The notes: generated by a model from the sequence alone, not told the origin. A stretch of 64,000 nt of DNA from Paraburkholderia fynbosensis (GCF_902859935.1 NZ_CADIKI010000006.1:62001-126000); one strand, 5' to 3'. Shown: positions 25,247-34,264, counted from the first letter of the stretch. Program-made: numbers and translations.

Positions 25247-27580
25247 CTACTCCCCCGCGGGCCATGGCAACCCAAGCTCCGACCAGTCCAGCTCCACGCC
25301 GATCACCGAACGCTCAGCCGCGAACTGCACGGCCAACGTCACCGCGACGCAAGGCCGTCCGCTCGCCAGCGAAAGATAAGGATTACTGGCGACCGCCACA
25401 CCCGGCAACAGCACCGCATTGCGGAAATACGGCCGATGATCCCATCGCGCACCGCGCGGATCCGCCACCGGATGCAGGGATGCGCCCTCCTTGCTCCAAG
25501 CCGGCCCCGGCACCTCGTGACCGATCTGCCGGCCTGAATCGTCGAGGATGAAACAGCTGACGCAGCGCTCGAACGTCGCGAGCGTCGCAAACGCGTCGTC
25601 CGCCACGGCGCCGGCCAGCAACGCGGCGGCGGCGAGCCGCAACGCGACCCGGTACGGTTCCACTTCGGATTCGAACAACGCATGCTGATGCGCGCGCCCC
25701 TGAGCAATCACGTCGAACGCGTCGTCGATCTGCCGGTGCACGAACTCCGGCGGCGCGATCTCGACCGCGGGCCGCCCGAGCAGATAGCCCTGCGCGAAAT
25801 CCACATTCGATTCCACCGCGAGTATCAGCTCCTCGGTCGTCTCCACGCCTTCGACCACCACCAGCATCCCCGCCTGATGCAGCAGCGAGACGAGCTTGGG
25901 CAGGATCGGCTGTTCGGTGCCGTGAGTGGTCGCGCGAATCAGTTCGCCGTCGAGCTTGACGAGGTCCGGGCGGATGCGCAGCAAGCGGTCCAGATTCGAC
26001 TGCCCGGCACCGAAGTCGTCGACGGCGATCAGGAAGCCGTGCTCGCGGTACGCGGCCGCCGCCCGCGACATATCGTCGACGCTGCCGCCATGCGATTCGA
26101 GAATCTCGAGGATCACGCGCTCGGTGTCGAACCCCGAACTGCGCACGAGGGTGGCGAGCTGGTCGGCGTATCCATCGGCGATGAAGGTGGCGGGCAGGAT
26201 GTTGAGGAATAGCCACGCATCGCCCGGCAGCGACCGGCACGCGTTGCCGAGATGCACGGCATGGCTCGCGCGGTCGAGCGCGCCTTCGTCGTTGGACGGC
26301 TTCGGCGCAAACATCACTACGGGCAGCACCAGCGTGCCGTCGTCCTGCTCGCCGCGCAGCAGCGCCTCGAACCCGACCTGCTTTTGATGCGACAGACTGT
26401 AGAGCGGCTGGAAGTGCGAGATAAGGTAAAAATCGTCCCAGCGATACCGCCGCCCCGCGCCACCCTCGATGGCCTGCGCATCGGCGGCGAACGGCTGCAG
26501 CGCGTCGAGCGGCAGCGCGCGTGCGGCGCACACGCGGTTCCTGCCCGAGTGTTTCGCGCGCAGCAACGCTTCGTCTGCGCGGTCGAGCAGCACCATGATG
26601 CTTTCGCCGCGCCGATGCTCGGCCACGCCGAAGCTCGCGGTCAGATTGCCGTCCGGGCGTTCGATCGCTTCGATCGCGCCGCGCATGCGTTCGGCCAGCT
26701 TCAGTGCGCCGGCCAGGCCGTCGTGCAACAGCACGGCGAACTCCTCGCCGCCAATCCGGCTCACGCTGTCTTCCGTGGTGGTCTCGTCCATCAGCACCTG
26801 GGCGACCCGGTGCAGCGCCCAGTCGCCGAGCGCATGGCCGAACCGGTCGTTCAAGGACTTGAAGTTGTCGATATCGACGAAGATCGCGCTGATGCGCGCC
26901 TCGGGCGCAAGCCCGCCGAGGCGGCGCTCCGCCTGCTTGACGAAGGCCCGGCGGTTTTGCAGGCCGGTCAGCGGATCGGTCGCGGCAAGCTGCGCGAGCT
27001 GGCTCTCGAGCAGGAAGTGATTGCGCCTGAAGCGGTAAAAGCCCAAGTGAAACACCATCGAAGCCGGCACGCCGATCACCACGATCCACGTCCACACGGC
27101 GATGCCGACATCGTGCGCAAGCGGCTCGCCTAGCAGCAGCACGAAGGCCGCCGCATAGAAGAGCACGCTGCCGGTGAAGAAGTGCGTCGGCGTGAGCCAC
27201 AGCGGCGCCGCGCAAACCGGGATCACCACCAGCGCGGGCAGCACCCACAGCAGCGGCTGCGCGAGGCCGGCGGTGTTCAGCGCGAGGCCCGCCACCAGCA
27301 CCTGCATGTACGCGACGCCGATCGCGCCGAACAGCAAGGTCGATTTCACATTCGGAATCGCCAGCACCAGCAGCAGGAGCACCAGCGCGCAGAGCAACTG
27401 GTAGGTGAGCGGCGGCGCCGGGCCGTCCACCAGATTGCGCGCGCCGACCATGCACAGGAATGCGACCACCGTGAATGCCATCGTCACCGTGGACAGTGGG
27501 CGCTGTTGCTCCAGCGAGCGCTCGTGAAAGCGATCGCGCAGACCGGGATCGGGCAGGTGCTGCGTTGAGGTGGCAGACAT
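25247..27580 (-). CDS. Membrane-bound GGDEF-EAL cyclic-di-GMP protein
   Basis: A 777-residue bifunctional-type protein. About six helices (residues 30-185) anchor it. The GGDEF domain has an intact GGEEF at 277-281 but no RxxD inhibitory site five residues before it, so product feedback is unlikely. The EAL domain keeps EALLR (405-409), DDFGAG (521-526), Lys542 and EGVE (577-580), and looks catalytically competent. A C-terminal region of about 165 residues has the form of a Cache/sensor-like domain. It is convergent with hpaI (43 bases between ends) and lies downstream of a second diguanylate cyclase on the same strand. The ATG complementary to 27578-27580 fits the first helix. Confidence 0.9.
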   Translation of the reverse strand: MSATSTQHLPDPGLRDRFHERSLEQQRPLSTVTMAFTVVAFLCMVGARNLVDGPAPPLTYQLLCALVLLLLVLAIPNVKSTLLFGAIGVAYMQVLVAGLALNTAGLAQPLLWVLPALVVIPVCAAPLWLTPTHFFTGSVLFYAAAFVLLLGEPLAHDVGIAVWTWIVVIGVPASMVFHLGFYRFRRNHFLLESQLAQLAATDPLTGLQNRRAFVKQAERRLGGLAPEARISAIFVDIDNFKSLNDRFGHALGDWALHRVAQVLMDETTTEDSVSRIGGEEFAVLLHDGLAGALKLAERMRGAIEAIERPDGNLTASFGVAEHRRGESIMVLLDRADEALLRAKHSGRNRVCAARALPLDALQPFAADAQAIEGGAGRRYRWDDFYLISHFQPLYSLSHQKQVGFEALLRGEQDDGTLVLPVVMFAPKPSNDEGALDRASHAVHLGNACRSLPGDAWLFLNILPATFIADGYADQLATLVRSSGFDTERVILEILESHGGSVDDMSRAAAAYREHGFLIAVDDFGAGQSNLDRLLRIRPDLVKLDGELIRATTHGTEQPILPKLVSLLHQAGMLVVVEGVETTEELILAVESNVDFAQGYLLGRPAVEIAPPEFVHRQIDDAFDVIAQGRAHQHALFESEVEPYRVALRLAAAALLAGAVADDAFATLATFERCVSCFILDDSGRQIGHEVPGPAWSKEGASLHPVADPRGARWDHRPYFRNAVLLPGVAVASNPYLSLASGRPCVAVTLAVQFAAERSVIGVELDWSELGLPWPAGE

Positions 27581-27717
27581 ATCGAGGGTTATCAGCTGGT
27601 GGTTCCAGTTACTCCGCCAATGGTTATCGGCACATGACTCACGGATATTTATGCCTGCCGCGCAAATAGAGGTAAAAAATTCCGCGGATGCCCTTGTCGA
27701 TGCCCTTTCGATGCCGG

Positions 27718-28866
27718 TTACGCGGCCGCCATCACGCGATTGCGGCCCGATTCCTTGGCGCCGTACAGTGCACCATCGGCGCGCGCCATCAACTGGGCGA
27801 GCGACTCGGAGCGCCGATGCTGATCCACACCGACACTGAAGGTGTAGCGCAGTCCGCGCGGCAGGCCGGCCGGCGTGGTCGCGACGAGCCGGCCGCGCAG
27901 GCGCTCGAGCAGCGCGACCGCGTCGGCGGCGGTGGTCGCCGGGCACAGCACGCCGAACTCCTCGCCGCCCAGCCGGCCGAATACGTCGCCGTCCCGCAGG
28001 TTGTCCGCGACGAACGCCGCAAAGTGCACCAGCACCTGATCGCCGGCGGCGTGGCCGTAGGTATCGTTGACGGCCTTGAACGAATCGATGTCGATGATCG
28101 CCATCGTCAGCGGCGAGCGGGTCCGCAGCGACGCCTTGAGCAGCCCTTCGCCGATCGCAAGGAAAGCGCGGCGCGACAGCGCGCCTGTCAGGTCGTCGAC
28201 GTTCGCGAGCCGTTCCAGCCGTTCGGCGAGGCGGTCGTGCGCCAGCATCACGACGCCAATCGACAGACAGGGCGGCGCGAGAATGCCGAGCGCGAGAAAG
28301 ATGATGTTGGACGGGGTAACCTGCATGAGGCCGGTCTGCATAAGGATGCCGAAGCCGTACATCACGCCGCGCGACGCATGCCCCGCACACAGCAGCGTGG
28401 CCGCCACCGCAAGGAAGTAGTAGCTATAGCGCGGCCGGTGCGACGGACGGCCGCGCACCATCAGAGCGGCGAGCACCGCATAGAGTCCCGCGTGATACGC
28501 CGAAACCAGTGCGACGCGTGCATTGAAGTCCGGCGCGGCGAAGGTCCAGTACGAAATGCCGATCAACACCGCGACGAGCCCGGCGTACGCCGCCCATGGC
28601 CGCGTGCGGCGGCCGAGAAAACGCAGGCAGCCTTCGATCACGAGCAATAGCGACATGGCCAGCAACTCGTTGGCCGCGACGAAGGTCAGCCAGCGCGACG
28701 CATGTCCCTGCAGCGCGAATGCAAGCAGCGCGACGATTGCGACCGCGTTGGCCGCGATCCAGTAGCCGACGCCGGGAATCGCCGCGCGCCATAACGACCC
28801 GAGCACGGCCATGGCCATCGCGCTGGATAAAACGGTGACCAGCAGAATACTGAGTGGATTGAGCAT
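27718..28866 (-). CDS. Membrane-bound diguanylate cyclase
   Basis: A 382-residue protein: seven or so helices fill residues 1-208, followed by a GGDEF domain. GGEEF is at 300-304, and an inhibitory-site motif RDGD (291-294) lies exactly five residues before it. The enzyme should therefore make cyclic-di-GMP and be subject to product inhibition. No EAL domain is present. The ATG complementary to 28864-28866 starts directly at the first hydrophobic helix. It lies upstream of the GGDEF-EAL gene (137 bases apart) and is divergent from the decayed cellulose gene fragment, so a link to exopolysaccharide control is plausible. Confidence 0.9.
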   Translation of the reverse strand: MLNPLSILLVTVLSSAMAMAVLGSLWRAAIPGVGYWIAANAVAIVALLAFALQGHASRWLTFVAANELLAMSLLLVIEGCLRFLGRRTRPWAAYAGLVAVLIGISYWTFAAPDFNARVALVSAYHAGLYAVLAALMVRGRPSHRPRYSYYFLAVAATLLCAGHASRGVMYGFGILMQTGLMQVTPSNIIFLALGILAPPCLSIGVVMLAHDRLAERLERLANVDDLTGALSRRAFLAIGEGLLKASLRTRSPLTMAIIDIDSFKAVNDTYGHAAGDQVLVHFAAFVADNLRDGDVFGRLGGEEFGVLCPATTAADAVALLERLRGRLVATTPAGLPRGLRYTFSVGVDQHRRSESLAQLMARADGALYGAKESGRNRVMAAA

Positions 28867-29080
28867 GGCAAGTGAATGACTCGAACGACGTGACAACGGC
28901 ACGGACGCTTGTAACGCGTACCCGCGCACGCTTCATATGCGTGATTAATACGCGCCCTCCCCGCTCGTGCGCCATTGCGTGCGCGGCGAGTCTTGGAATA
29001 TTCGTCAGCTTATACGGTCTGCGTAAAAATTACTTCACGCTATAGCGAAGCACGATTTTGTAAGCCCCGCGACGGCGAAT

Positions 29081-29617
29081 CCCCAGCCGCGGGCGCCGCA
29101 GCGGCCGCAATACGGCGCGCCGGATGGCTATGCCTACAACGGGAGCCTCTCGTACTTCACGTATGGCGAAGGCGATTATTTCAGCCCGCAACGGTACGTG
29201 ATCCTGAATTTGCCGGTGGAATGGACCGGACGCAACGGCCAGTTCACCTATGACCTCAGCGGGGCGATCGGGTGCAGCATTATCGGCAGGACCCGTCCAA
29301 TTATTTCCGTTGAACGAGGCCTCCGGCCGGCAGGGCGCGGCGGCGGACAATGCGGCATCGATCGGCAGCGGCGTGGATAGCGGCGCGGTGTATCCCGGCC
29401 AGAGCAAGACGGGCGTGTCGTACCCGCTCAGCGCGGTCGGTGAATATCAACTGGCGCCGCAGTTGGCGTTCGGCGCGACGCTTCGCTCGGCAATGCGTAT
29501 GAGTATCGCGAGTTCCTCGCCGCCGTCTATGTGTGCTACAGCTTCAGCAAGCAGACAGGCTTGCAGCCGTTCCCGCCGACGCCGCTCAGTTCGCCGTACC
29601 TGTCGTTGTCGAATTGA
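29081..29617 (+). pseudogene. bcsC: Decayed C-terminal end of cellulose secretion protein BcsC
   Basis: Read across frames, the segment gives YNGSLSYFTYGEGDYFSPQR, then LPVEWTGRNGQFTYDLSGAIG, a stretch with QHYRQDPSNYFPLNEASGRQG, then YPGQSKTGVSYPLSAVGEYQ and a closing EYREFLAAVYVCYSF. This is the outer-membrane beta-barrel end of BcsC, which exports cellulose. The frame changes at about 29271, 29312 and 29486, each explained by one missing base. The upstream TPR part of the gene (about 1000 codons) is absent, since a divergent cyclase gene occupies that side. It is therefore a truncated relic. All three shifts lie in short base runs, so sequencing error could add to them, but the truncation stands regardless. 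Confidence 0.75.
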
Positions 29618-29656
29618 CGGGGGCGCGGGCGGTGACATGCCGGGTGGCGGTGATCG

Positions 29657-29686
29657 TTGCAATGCCCAGCTATCCGGGCATTGCAA
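29657..29686. terminator. Hairpin between bcsC remnant and aldolase gene
   Basis: Perfect 11-base stem TTGCAATGCCC / GGGCATTGCAA with an 8-base loop, just past the end of the aldolase gene (minus strand). No U tract follows on either strand, so intrinsic termination is likely but not certain. Confidence 0.6.
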
Positions 29687-29714
29687 GATTCACCGGCCGC
29701 TAGCGGGCTGCCCT

Positions 29715-30611
29715 TCAGACCTTGACGACGGAAGCCTGATAAATCTCTTCGACGGCCTTTTCCAGCGTCGCGTCGAATTCACTGTCGCTCATCGGCTTCT
29801 TGAGGTCGTTGATCAACGCCCGCGAGAAGCTGGCGATCATGCCGTGATTGGAAGCGAGCCGCGCGCACGCATCGCTTCGCGAGTACCCCCCCGACAGCGC
29901 AACCACCCGCGCCACTCGCGGATGCTCGATCAGCGGACGATAAAAGTCCGCGGTCTCGGGCAAGGTCAGCTTGAGCATAACGCGACTGCTCTGCGGCAAC
30001 GCGTCGAGCCCCTTGCTCAGCTCCGCGCGCAGCGTGGCCTCGGCGCCCGCTTTGTCGGGACTCTTGATCGACACTTCGGGTTCGAGAATCGGCATCAGGC
30101 CGTGCGATTCGATCTGCGCCGCCCGTTCGAATTGCTGCCGCACGATCGCCGCGATGCCGGCCGGTGAGTTCTCGTTGATGACCGAACGCATCTTCGTGCC
30201 GAAGATGCCGAGCTTCACCGCACGCTCGAGCAGTGCGTCCAGTCCCGGTATCGGTTTCATCAGTTGGACGCCGTTGGCTTCGGCTTCCAGTCCCTTGTCG
30301 ACCTTGAGGAACGGCACGACGCTCCGCTCCTCCCACAGGAAGGCCGGCACCGGCTTGCCCTGCGCCTGACCATCCATGGTGGCTTCGAACAGAATCGCGC
30401 CGATGATCCTCGCGCCGGTAAAAGCAGGCGCGGTGATGATGCGCACGCGCATCTCGTGGATCAGTTTGAACATGCCGGCGTCGTCGCTGTAGGCGGTATC
30501 CGGAATGCCGTAGAGCCGCAACGCACCGGGCGTCGATCCGCCGCTCTGATCGAGGGCTGCGAAGAAGCCCTGCTTTTCACACACCTGCGCCATCATTCCG
30601 TCTTTAGCCAT
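29715..30611 (-). CDS. Class I fructose-bisphosphate aldolase (bacterial FbaB/FDA type)
   Basis: A 298-residue Schiff-base aldolase of the form known from Staphylococcus and some proteobacteria, which interconverts fructose-1,6-bisphosphate with two triose phosphates. The N-terminal phrase FFAALDQSGGSTPGALRLYG carries the conserved Asp/Gln and Ser-Gly-Gly substrate site. The lysine in VMLKLTLPE is the likely Schiff-base residue, and ALSGGYSRSDACARL is the phosphate-binding loop. The ATG complementary to 30609-30611 is preceded by GAGAGG at good spacing; an in-frame GTG six bases upstream is less likely. The gene is monocistronic. Confidence 0.9.
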   Translation of the reverse strand: MAKDGMMAQVCEKQGFFAALDQSGGSTPGALRLYGIPDTAYSDDAGMFKLIHEMRVRIITAPAFTGARIIGAILFEATMDGQAQGKPVPAFLWEERSVVPFLKVDKGLEAEANGVQLMKPIPGLDALLERAVKLGIFGTKMRSVINENSPAGIAAIVRQQFERAAQIESHGLMPILEPEVSIKSPDKAGAEATLRAELSKGLDALPQSSRVMLKLTLPETADFYRPLIEHPRVARVVALSGGYSRSDACARLASNHGMIASFSRALINDLKKPMSDSEFDATLEKAVEEIYQASVVKV

Positions 30612-30750
30612 GAACACCTCTCTCTGTCGATAGCCGGATAACAGCCCGGTGAGTCCGGTCCGGGCCCGTTGAAATCTGCTCCATCAGGGTTCCGCCTGAA
30701 CTGAAGGGCATAGCCGTATTCAAGCGCATCCGCTGAAGGCGCCGCAAGCC

Positions 30751-30897
30751 CTATCTACCCGGGTTCGTTCCTGCGTCGGCGCCGTTGCGCAGCCGCTGCC
30801 TGCGCCGTCGGGCGCGGACGACGCTCACGAAGATCAACACGACGGCCAGCAACGTCAATTCGATCAGCGCGGGAATCTGGATAGGGTCATGGAACAT
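30751..30897 (-). CDS. 48-residue single-helix membrane peptide
   Basis: Reads MFHDPIQIPALIELTLLAVV, then LIFVSVVRARRRRQRLRN and a short polar tail. One hydrophobic helix (about residues 8-27) is followed by an Arg-rich segment, giving an N-out/C-in orientation by the positive-inside rule. Support for translation is good: GGAGG lies eight bases before the ATG (complement of 30895-30897). It stands alone between the aldolase gene and the FecR module. Function unknown; it is not a piece of a recognisable larger family. Confidence 0.6.
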   Translation of the reverse strand: MFHDPIQIPALIELTLLAVVLIFVSVVRARRRRQRLRNGADAGTNPGR

Positions 30898-31310
30898 GAG
30901 GGAAGCCTCCGCCACAAGGTCTGCTCATATTACGCCCGGCGGGCATTGCTGTACGGCATCCGGTTCATGATTCGGCGTGGTTCGGCTTTGAAGCGGGCGA
31001 GCCGGGGCCTGCAAGGCCAGCCGCCGATCCCGGCCCCGATCGCAGCGCACCTGCAGCAACACTTTCGGCAACTGCAAGCCTTTCGGGTGACGTTATGCGC
31101 GGCAGCGCACAGAGTCGTTTGCATCGGCGGACCTACCCTGCTGGATACCGCAGAAGCGCCTCCCTGGCTCCCCAGGACTCGCCTTTCCGCCTCCCCTTCG
31201 CCAGTCCCAGCTCCACCGGCAGTCGGGCCATTATCGGTCCAGCACCACGTCGACATCGGCACGCCGCGCCGCTCCGTGGAAAGTAGCGCTCTCGCCAACA
31301 GGTGCCGCCG
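30898..31310. other. 413-base stretch without a recognised gene
   Basis: Lies between the divergent 48-residue peptide and the fecR-like gene. Long open frames exist here on both strands, but their amino acid content is that of GC-rich out-of-frame reading. It presumably carries the two divergent promoters; no convincing -10/-35 pair, repeat or RNA was seen. Confidence 0.5.
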
Positions 31311-31778
31311 ATGCGTTTCCGATCCATCGCCCATGCATTGATTCTTGCCTGCGGATGCGCGGCCGCCGCCAATGCGCGCGCGGAGGATGCCGCCGGCGTC
31401 GTCAAGACCGTCAAGGGCGCGGTGCGCATCGAGCACGCGGGCGCAAGCGCGGGCGCGACGATCGGCACCGACGTGTACAGCAGCGACCGCATCGTGACCG
31501 GTCCTGAGTCGTCGGTCGGCATCACGCTGCGCGACACGACGTTGCTGTCCGCGGGGGCCAACACCACGCTCGAACTCAACCGGTTCGCGTTCGACAATAC
31601 GACCCATGCCGGCGTGCTCGACGCCAGCGTCAAACGCGGTTCGCTGGCCGTGATCTCCGGCAAGCTCGCCAAGGCGAATCCGGACGCGGTCCGCTTCAGC
31701 ACGCCGACCACCACGCTGGGGGTGCGCGGCACCGAATTCATCATCGAAGTCGGCGAGAACGGGGGGAATGCGCGTTGA
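31311..31778 (+). CDS. Secreted FecR-domain protein
   Basis: A 155-residue protein with an N-terminal signal peptide (MRFRSIAHALILACGCAAAA, then NARAED). A FecR-like beta domain follows: GVVKTVKGAVRIEHAG, VYSSDRIVTGPESSVGITL and a closing FSTPTTTLGVRGTEFIIEV. In this kind of operon such periplasmic FecR domains are not sigma regulators but structural or sensory partners of envelope proteins. ATG at 31311 has AGGTG upstream. The stop codon overlaps the start of the OmpA lipoprotein, and a CHASE2 gene follows, so these three form one unit. Confidence 0.85.
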   Translation: MRFRSIAHALILACGCAAAANARAEDAAGVVKTVKGAVRIEHAGASAGATIGTDVYSSDRIVTGPESSVGITLRDTTLLSAGANTTLELNRFAFDNTTHAGVLDASVKRGSLAVISGKLAKANPDAVRFSTPTTTLGVRGTEFIIEVGENGGNAR

Positions 31779-32410
31779 CAGCCCTTATCCGCTCTCACCG
31801 GCCAGCATCACTATCGGCAACGCTGTTCGCCGCGGCATTCGTCATGCTGAGCTTCCTCAGCGGATGCAGCACGCCGCCGGACCGGATCGTTCTGTTGCCC
31901 GATCCCGAAGGCAAAGTCGGCGCGGTCATCGTGCACAGCGCCAACGCGCAGCAGACCATCGACACAGCCTACGCGGGCGTCGACGTGACCAGGAACGGCG
32001 CCATGGAAAAGACCATGGACAGTCGCTCCGGCGTGCAAGCGCGCTACGGCGAACTGCTCGCCGCCCGGCCGCCGCGCCCGATGACCTTCACCCTGTTCTT
32101 CCTGTTCGACTCGGCAACCCAGTTGGCCCCGGAGTCGCCCGCCACGGTCGAGAAGCTGAAAGCCGTCCTCGCGAACTGGCCCGCGCCGCAGATCGTGGTG
32201 ATCGGCCACACGGATCTGGCCGGCTCCCAGCAATTCAACGACAAGCTGTCGCTGCGGCGGGCCAAAAGCGCCGCGGCATTTCTGGTCAAGGAAGGCATTC
32301 CCGCCGGGAAAATCGAAACCGCGGGCCGGGGCAAACGCGAGCCGCTAGTCCCGACGGCGGATGGCGTACCCAATCGCATGAACCGGCGGGTCGTCATCAC
32401 CATTCAATGA
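31775..32410 (+). CDS. OmpA-domain lipoprotein (TTG start)
   Basis: A 211-residue lipoprotein. A signal sequence ends in the lipobox LSGC (Cys at about residue 31), followed by a roughly 60-residue region. An OmpA/MotB peptidoglycan-binding domain then has TLFFLFDSATQLAPES, VVIGHTDLAGSQQFNDKLSL and GIPAGKIETAGRGKREPLV, ending with NRRVVITI. It starts at TTG, four bases overlapping the upstream stop (TTGA), with GGGGGG eight bases before. A rare start plus coupling suggests its amount is tied to the FecR protein. It should anchor the module to the cell wall. Confidence 0.85.
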   Translation: MTALIRSHRPASLSATLFAAAFVMLSFLSGCSTPPDRIVLLPDPEGKVGAVIVHSANAQQTIDTAYAGVDVTRNGAMEKTMDSRSGVQARYGELLAARPPRPMTFTLFFLFDSATQLAPESPATVEKLKAVLANWPAPQIVVIGHTDLAGSQQFNDKLSLRRAKSAAAFLVKEGIPAGKIETAGRGKREPLVPTADGVPNRMNRRVVITIQ

Positions 32411-32448
32411 CGCGCACGGGTCGTCGGTGCTGAGTCGCCCTTCCTTCG

Positions 32449-33933
32449 ATGAAACGCTATTACGACCTCTGGCTCGCCCGCATCAAGTCTCTGCTGAAGG
32501 CGACGCAGGGGCGTCCGGTCGCGCTCGCGGTGCTGTTCGCATTGAGCTTGCTCAACCTGGCCAGCGAATGGCCGAGCAACCTCGCGCGTCCGGCCTTCGT
32601 CACCACGCTCGAGCAGACGCTGCCCGACTCGTTCAAATCCGCGCGGCAACTGCTGTTCGACCAGTACCAGCGTCACTACCCGCGCATGCCGGGCGCACAG
32701 CCGGTGACGATCGTCGAAATCGACGAGGAGACGCTCGCCAGCGTCGGTCAATGGCCGTGGCCGCGCAACCGCCTCGCCGGTCTGATCGACGCGATCGCGG
32801 CACACAAGCCGCTCGCGATCGGTCTCGACATCTACATGCCGGAGCCGGATCAAACCTCGCCCGACATGGTGGCCGGCAATCTGCCGGAAACCGCCACGGC
32901 GCTTGCGGCCGCATTGCGTGCGCTGCCCAGCCACGACACGATTCTCGCCCGCTCGCTCCATGCCGCGCCGACCATCCTGGGCGCGGCCGCGCTCGATCAT
33001 GCCGCCTTCGCCACCAGCATCGATCTGCGTAGCGCGCCGATTCTCCTGCATGGCGCCGACCCGCTGCCGCGCGTACCGCGTTACGACTACGTGCTCGCCA
33101 GCCTGCCGCAATTGCAGGCCGCGGCGCACGGCCAGGCGATGCTGAGCGTCGCGCTCGAACAGGGCGTGGTCCGGCATATTCCACTCATCATGGGTCTGCG
33201 CGACACGCTGGTCCCCAGTCTGCCGATGGAGATGCTGCGCGTCGCCACCGGTTCGGCGGCGCTCGATGTATCGACCAACGGTTCCGGCGTGCAGACGGTC
33301 GGGGTCGCCGACGTGCAAGTGCCCACGCAACCCGGCGGCGACATCTGGCTGCATTTCGCATCCATCCGCTCGACGCTGGGCCGTTATGTGTCCGCACGCG
33401 AGGTCCTCGACGGCAAGGTCGATGAGGACCGCATCCGCGACAAGCTCGTGCTGGTCGGATTGACCGGCGCCGGCGTGACCGACATGCGCACGACTCCGTT
33501 AGGAGAACTGGTGCCGGGCATCGAGATTCAGGCGCAGGTCATCGAGACCATCGTCGAGGGACGCTTCCTGCTGCGTCCCACATGGCTTAAATGGACCGAG
33601 AGCGGGTTCATCATGGGCGTCGGCCTACTGCTCATCTGGTATGTGCCGCGCAGGCAATCGCGGCTCGTGGGGATGATAGGGGCCGTGCCGAAGGCGGTCA
33701 CGGTGCTGGGGCTGTGCCTTCATCTGCTGAATCTCCTATGCTGCTTCTATATTTTCATTCGCTTCGGACTGCTCGTCGATGCGGCCGCGATCTTCATCAT
33801 TCTGTCCGCGGTGATGGGCTGTTTCCTCTCGCCCGCGTTGCTTCATCTGCAGGAACAAACCCGGCTGGAAGCCGCCCTCACGCAAGCTCCATCAGCCGAT
33901 CAGGACGGCGCAGGCAAGGCGCCGGGCACTTGA
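32449..33933 (+). CDS. CHASE2-domain membrane sensor without output domain
   Basis: A 494-residue protein: one N-terminal helix (about residues 25-40), a large periplasmic CHASE2 sensor (about 55-375), and three C-terminal helices (about 380-465) ending in a short cytoplasmic tail. CHASE2 hallmarks are VTIVEIDEETLASVGQWPWPR, LAIGLDIYMPEPD, VLVGLTGAGVTDMRTTPLG and PGIEIQAQVIETI. In most known proteins the same layout continues into an adenylate/guanylate cyclase, kinase or GGDEF domain. Here it stops 30 or so residues after the last helix. It follows the OmpA lipoprotein by 38 bases. It may signal through partners, or have lost its effector. Confidence 0.85.
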   Translation: MKRYYDLWLARIKSLLKATQGRPVALAVLFALSLLNLASEWPSNLARPAFVTTLEQTLPDSFKSARQLLFDQYQRHYPRMPGAQPVTIVEIDEETLASVGQWPWPRNRLAGLIDAIAAHKPLAIGLDIYMPEPDQTSPDMVAGNLPETATALAAALRALPSHDTILARSLHAAPTILGAAALDHAAFATSIDLRSAPILLHGADPLPRVPRYDYVLASLPQLQAAAHGQAMLSVALEQGVVRHIPLIMGLRDTLVPSLPMEMLRVATGSAALDVSTNGSGVQTVGVADVQVPTQPGGDIWLHFASIRSTLGRYVSAREVLDGKVDEDRIRDKLVLVGLTGAGVTDMRTTPLGELVPGIEIQAQVIETIVEGRFLLRPTWLKWTESGFIMGVGLLLIWYVPRRQSRLVGMIGAVPKAVTVLGLCLHLLNLLCCFYIFIRFGLLVDAAAIFIILSAVMGCFLSPALLHLQEQTRLEAALTQAPSADQDGAGKAPGT

Positions 33934-34111
33934 TTAGCACTCTTATGAAAGCTCGTTGTCAGCCTGACGAGATCGGTAGAATCCGCCATAGCTGGCCCCA
34001 AAGCGCGCTATTTGCGCTACAGTACCTCTGCGGTCGATGAGGCTGCGAACCCGTTTCGATAATTTTCCAGGTTCTTCCAGCGCGTTCTACGCAACCTGTG
34101 AGGTGACGGAA

Positions 34112-34264
34112 ATGGCAGATGCGGAAAGTGTCCCGGTGAGCGCGCGTGCAGGTGCTCATGTCTCCCACAAGACAACCGGACGCGAGTTACGAAGAAAAAT
34201 ACAGGCCGCGTGTTACGCGATCGAAACCGGACTCTCGGACGACATCGCGCCATGCCCTATCTAG
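34112..34264 (+). CDS. Possible 50-residue protein upstream of and overlapping ctaG
   Basis: Reads MADAESVPVSARAGAHVSHK, then TTGRELRRKIQAACYAIETG and a short acidic end. It has AGGTGACGGAA directly before the ATG, and its end overlaps the start of the oxidase assembly gene by 13 bases, as a coupling leader would. No family is recognised. It is soluble, with a basic amphipathic middle. The about 180 bases before it (from 33934) contain no other gene. Confidence 0.35.
   Translation: MADAESVPVSARAGAHVSHKTTGRELRRKIQAACYAIETGLSDDIAPCPI

Noticed and set aside
27581..28390. In-frame upstream extension of the GGDEF-EAL gene to a start inside the neighbouring cyclase gene
   Set aside because: The extension reads the cyclase gene in the wrong frame; the membrane helices and the ATG complementary to 27578-27580 define the true N-terminus.
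33955..33983. TTGTCA and TAGAAT resembling a promoter before the oxidase locus
   Set aside because: The spacing is only 15 bases, too short for a normal sigma-70 promoter.
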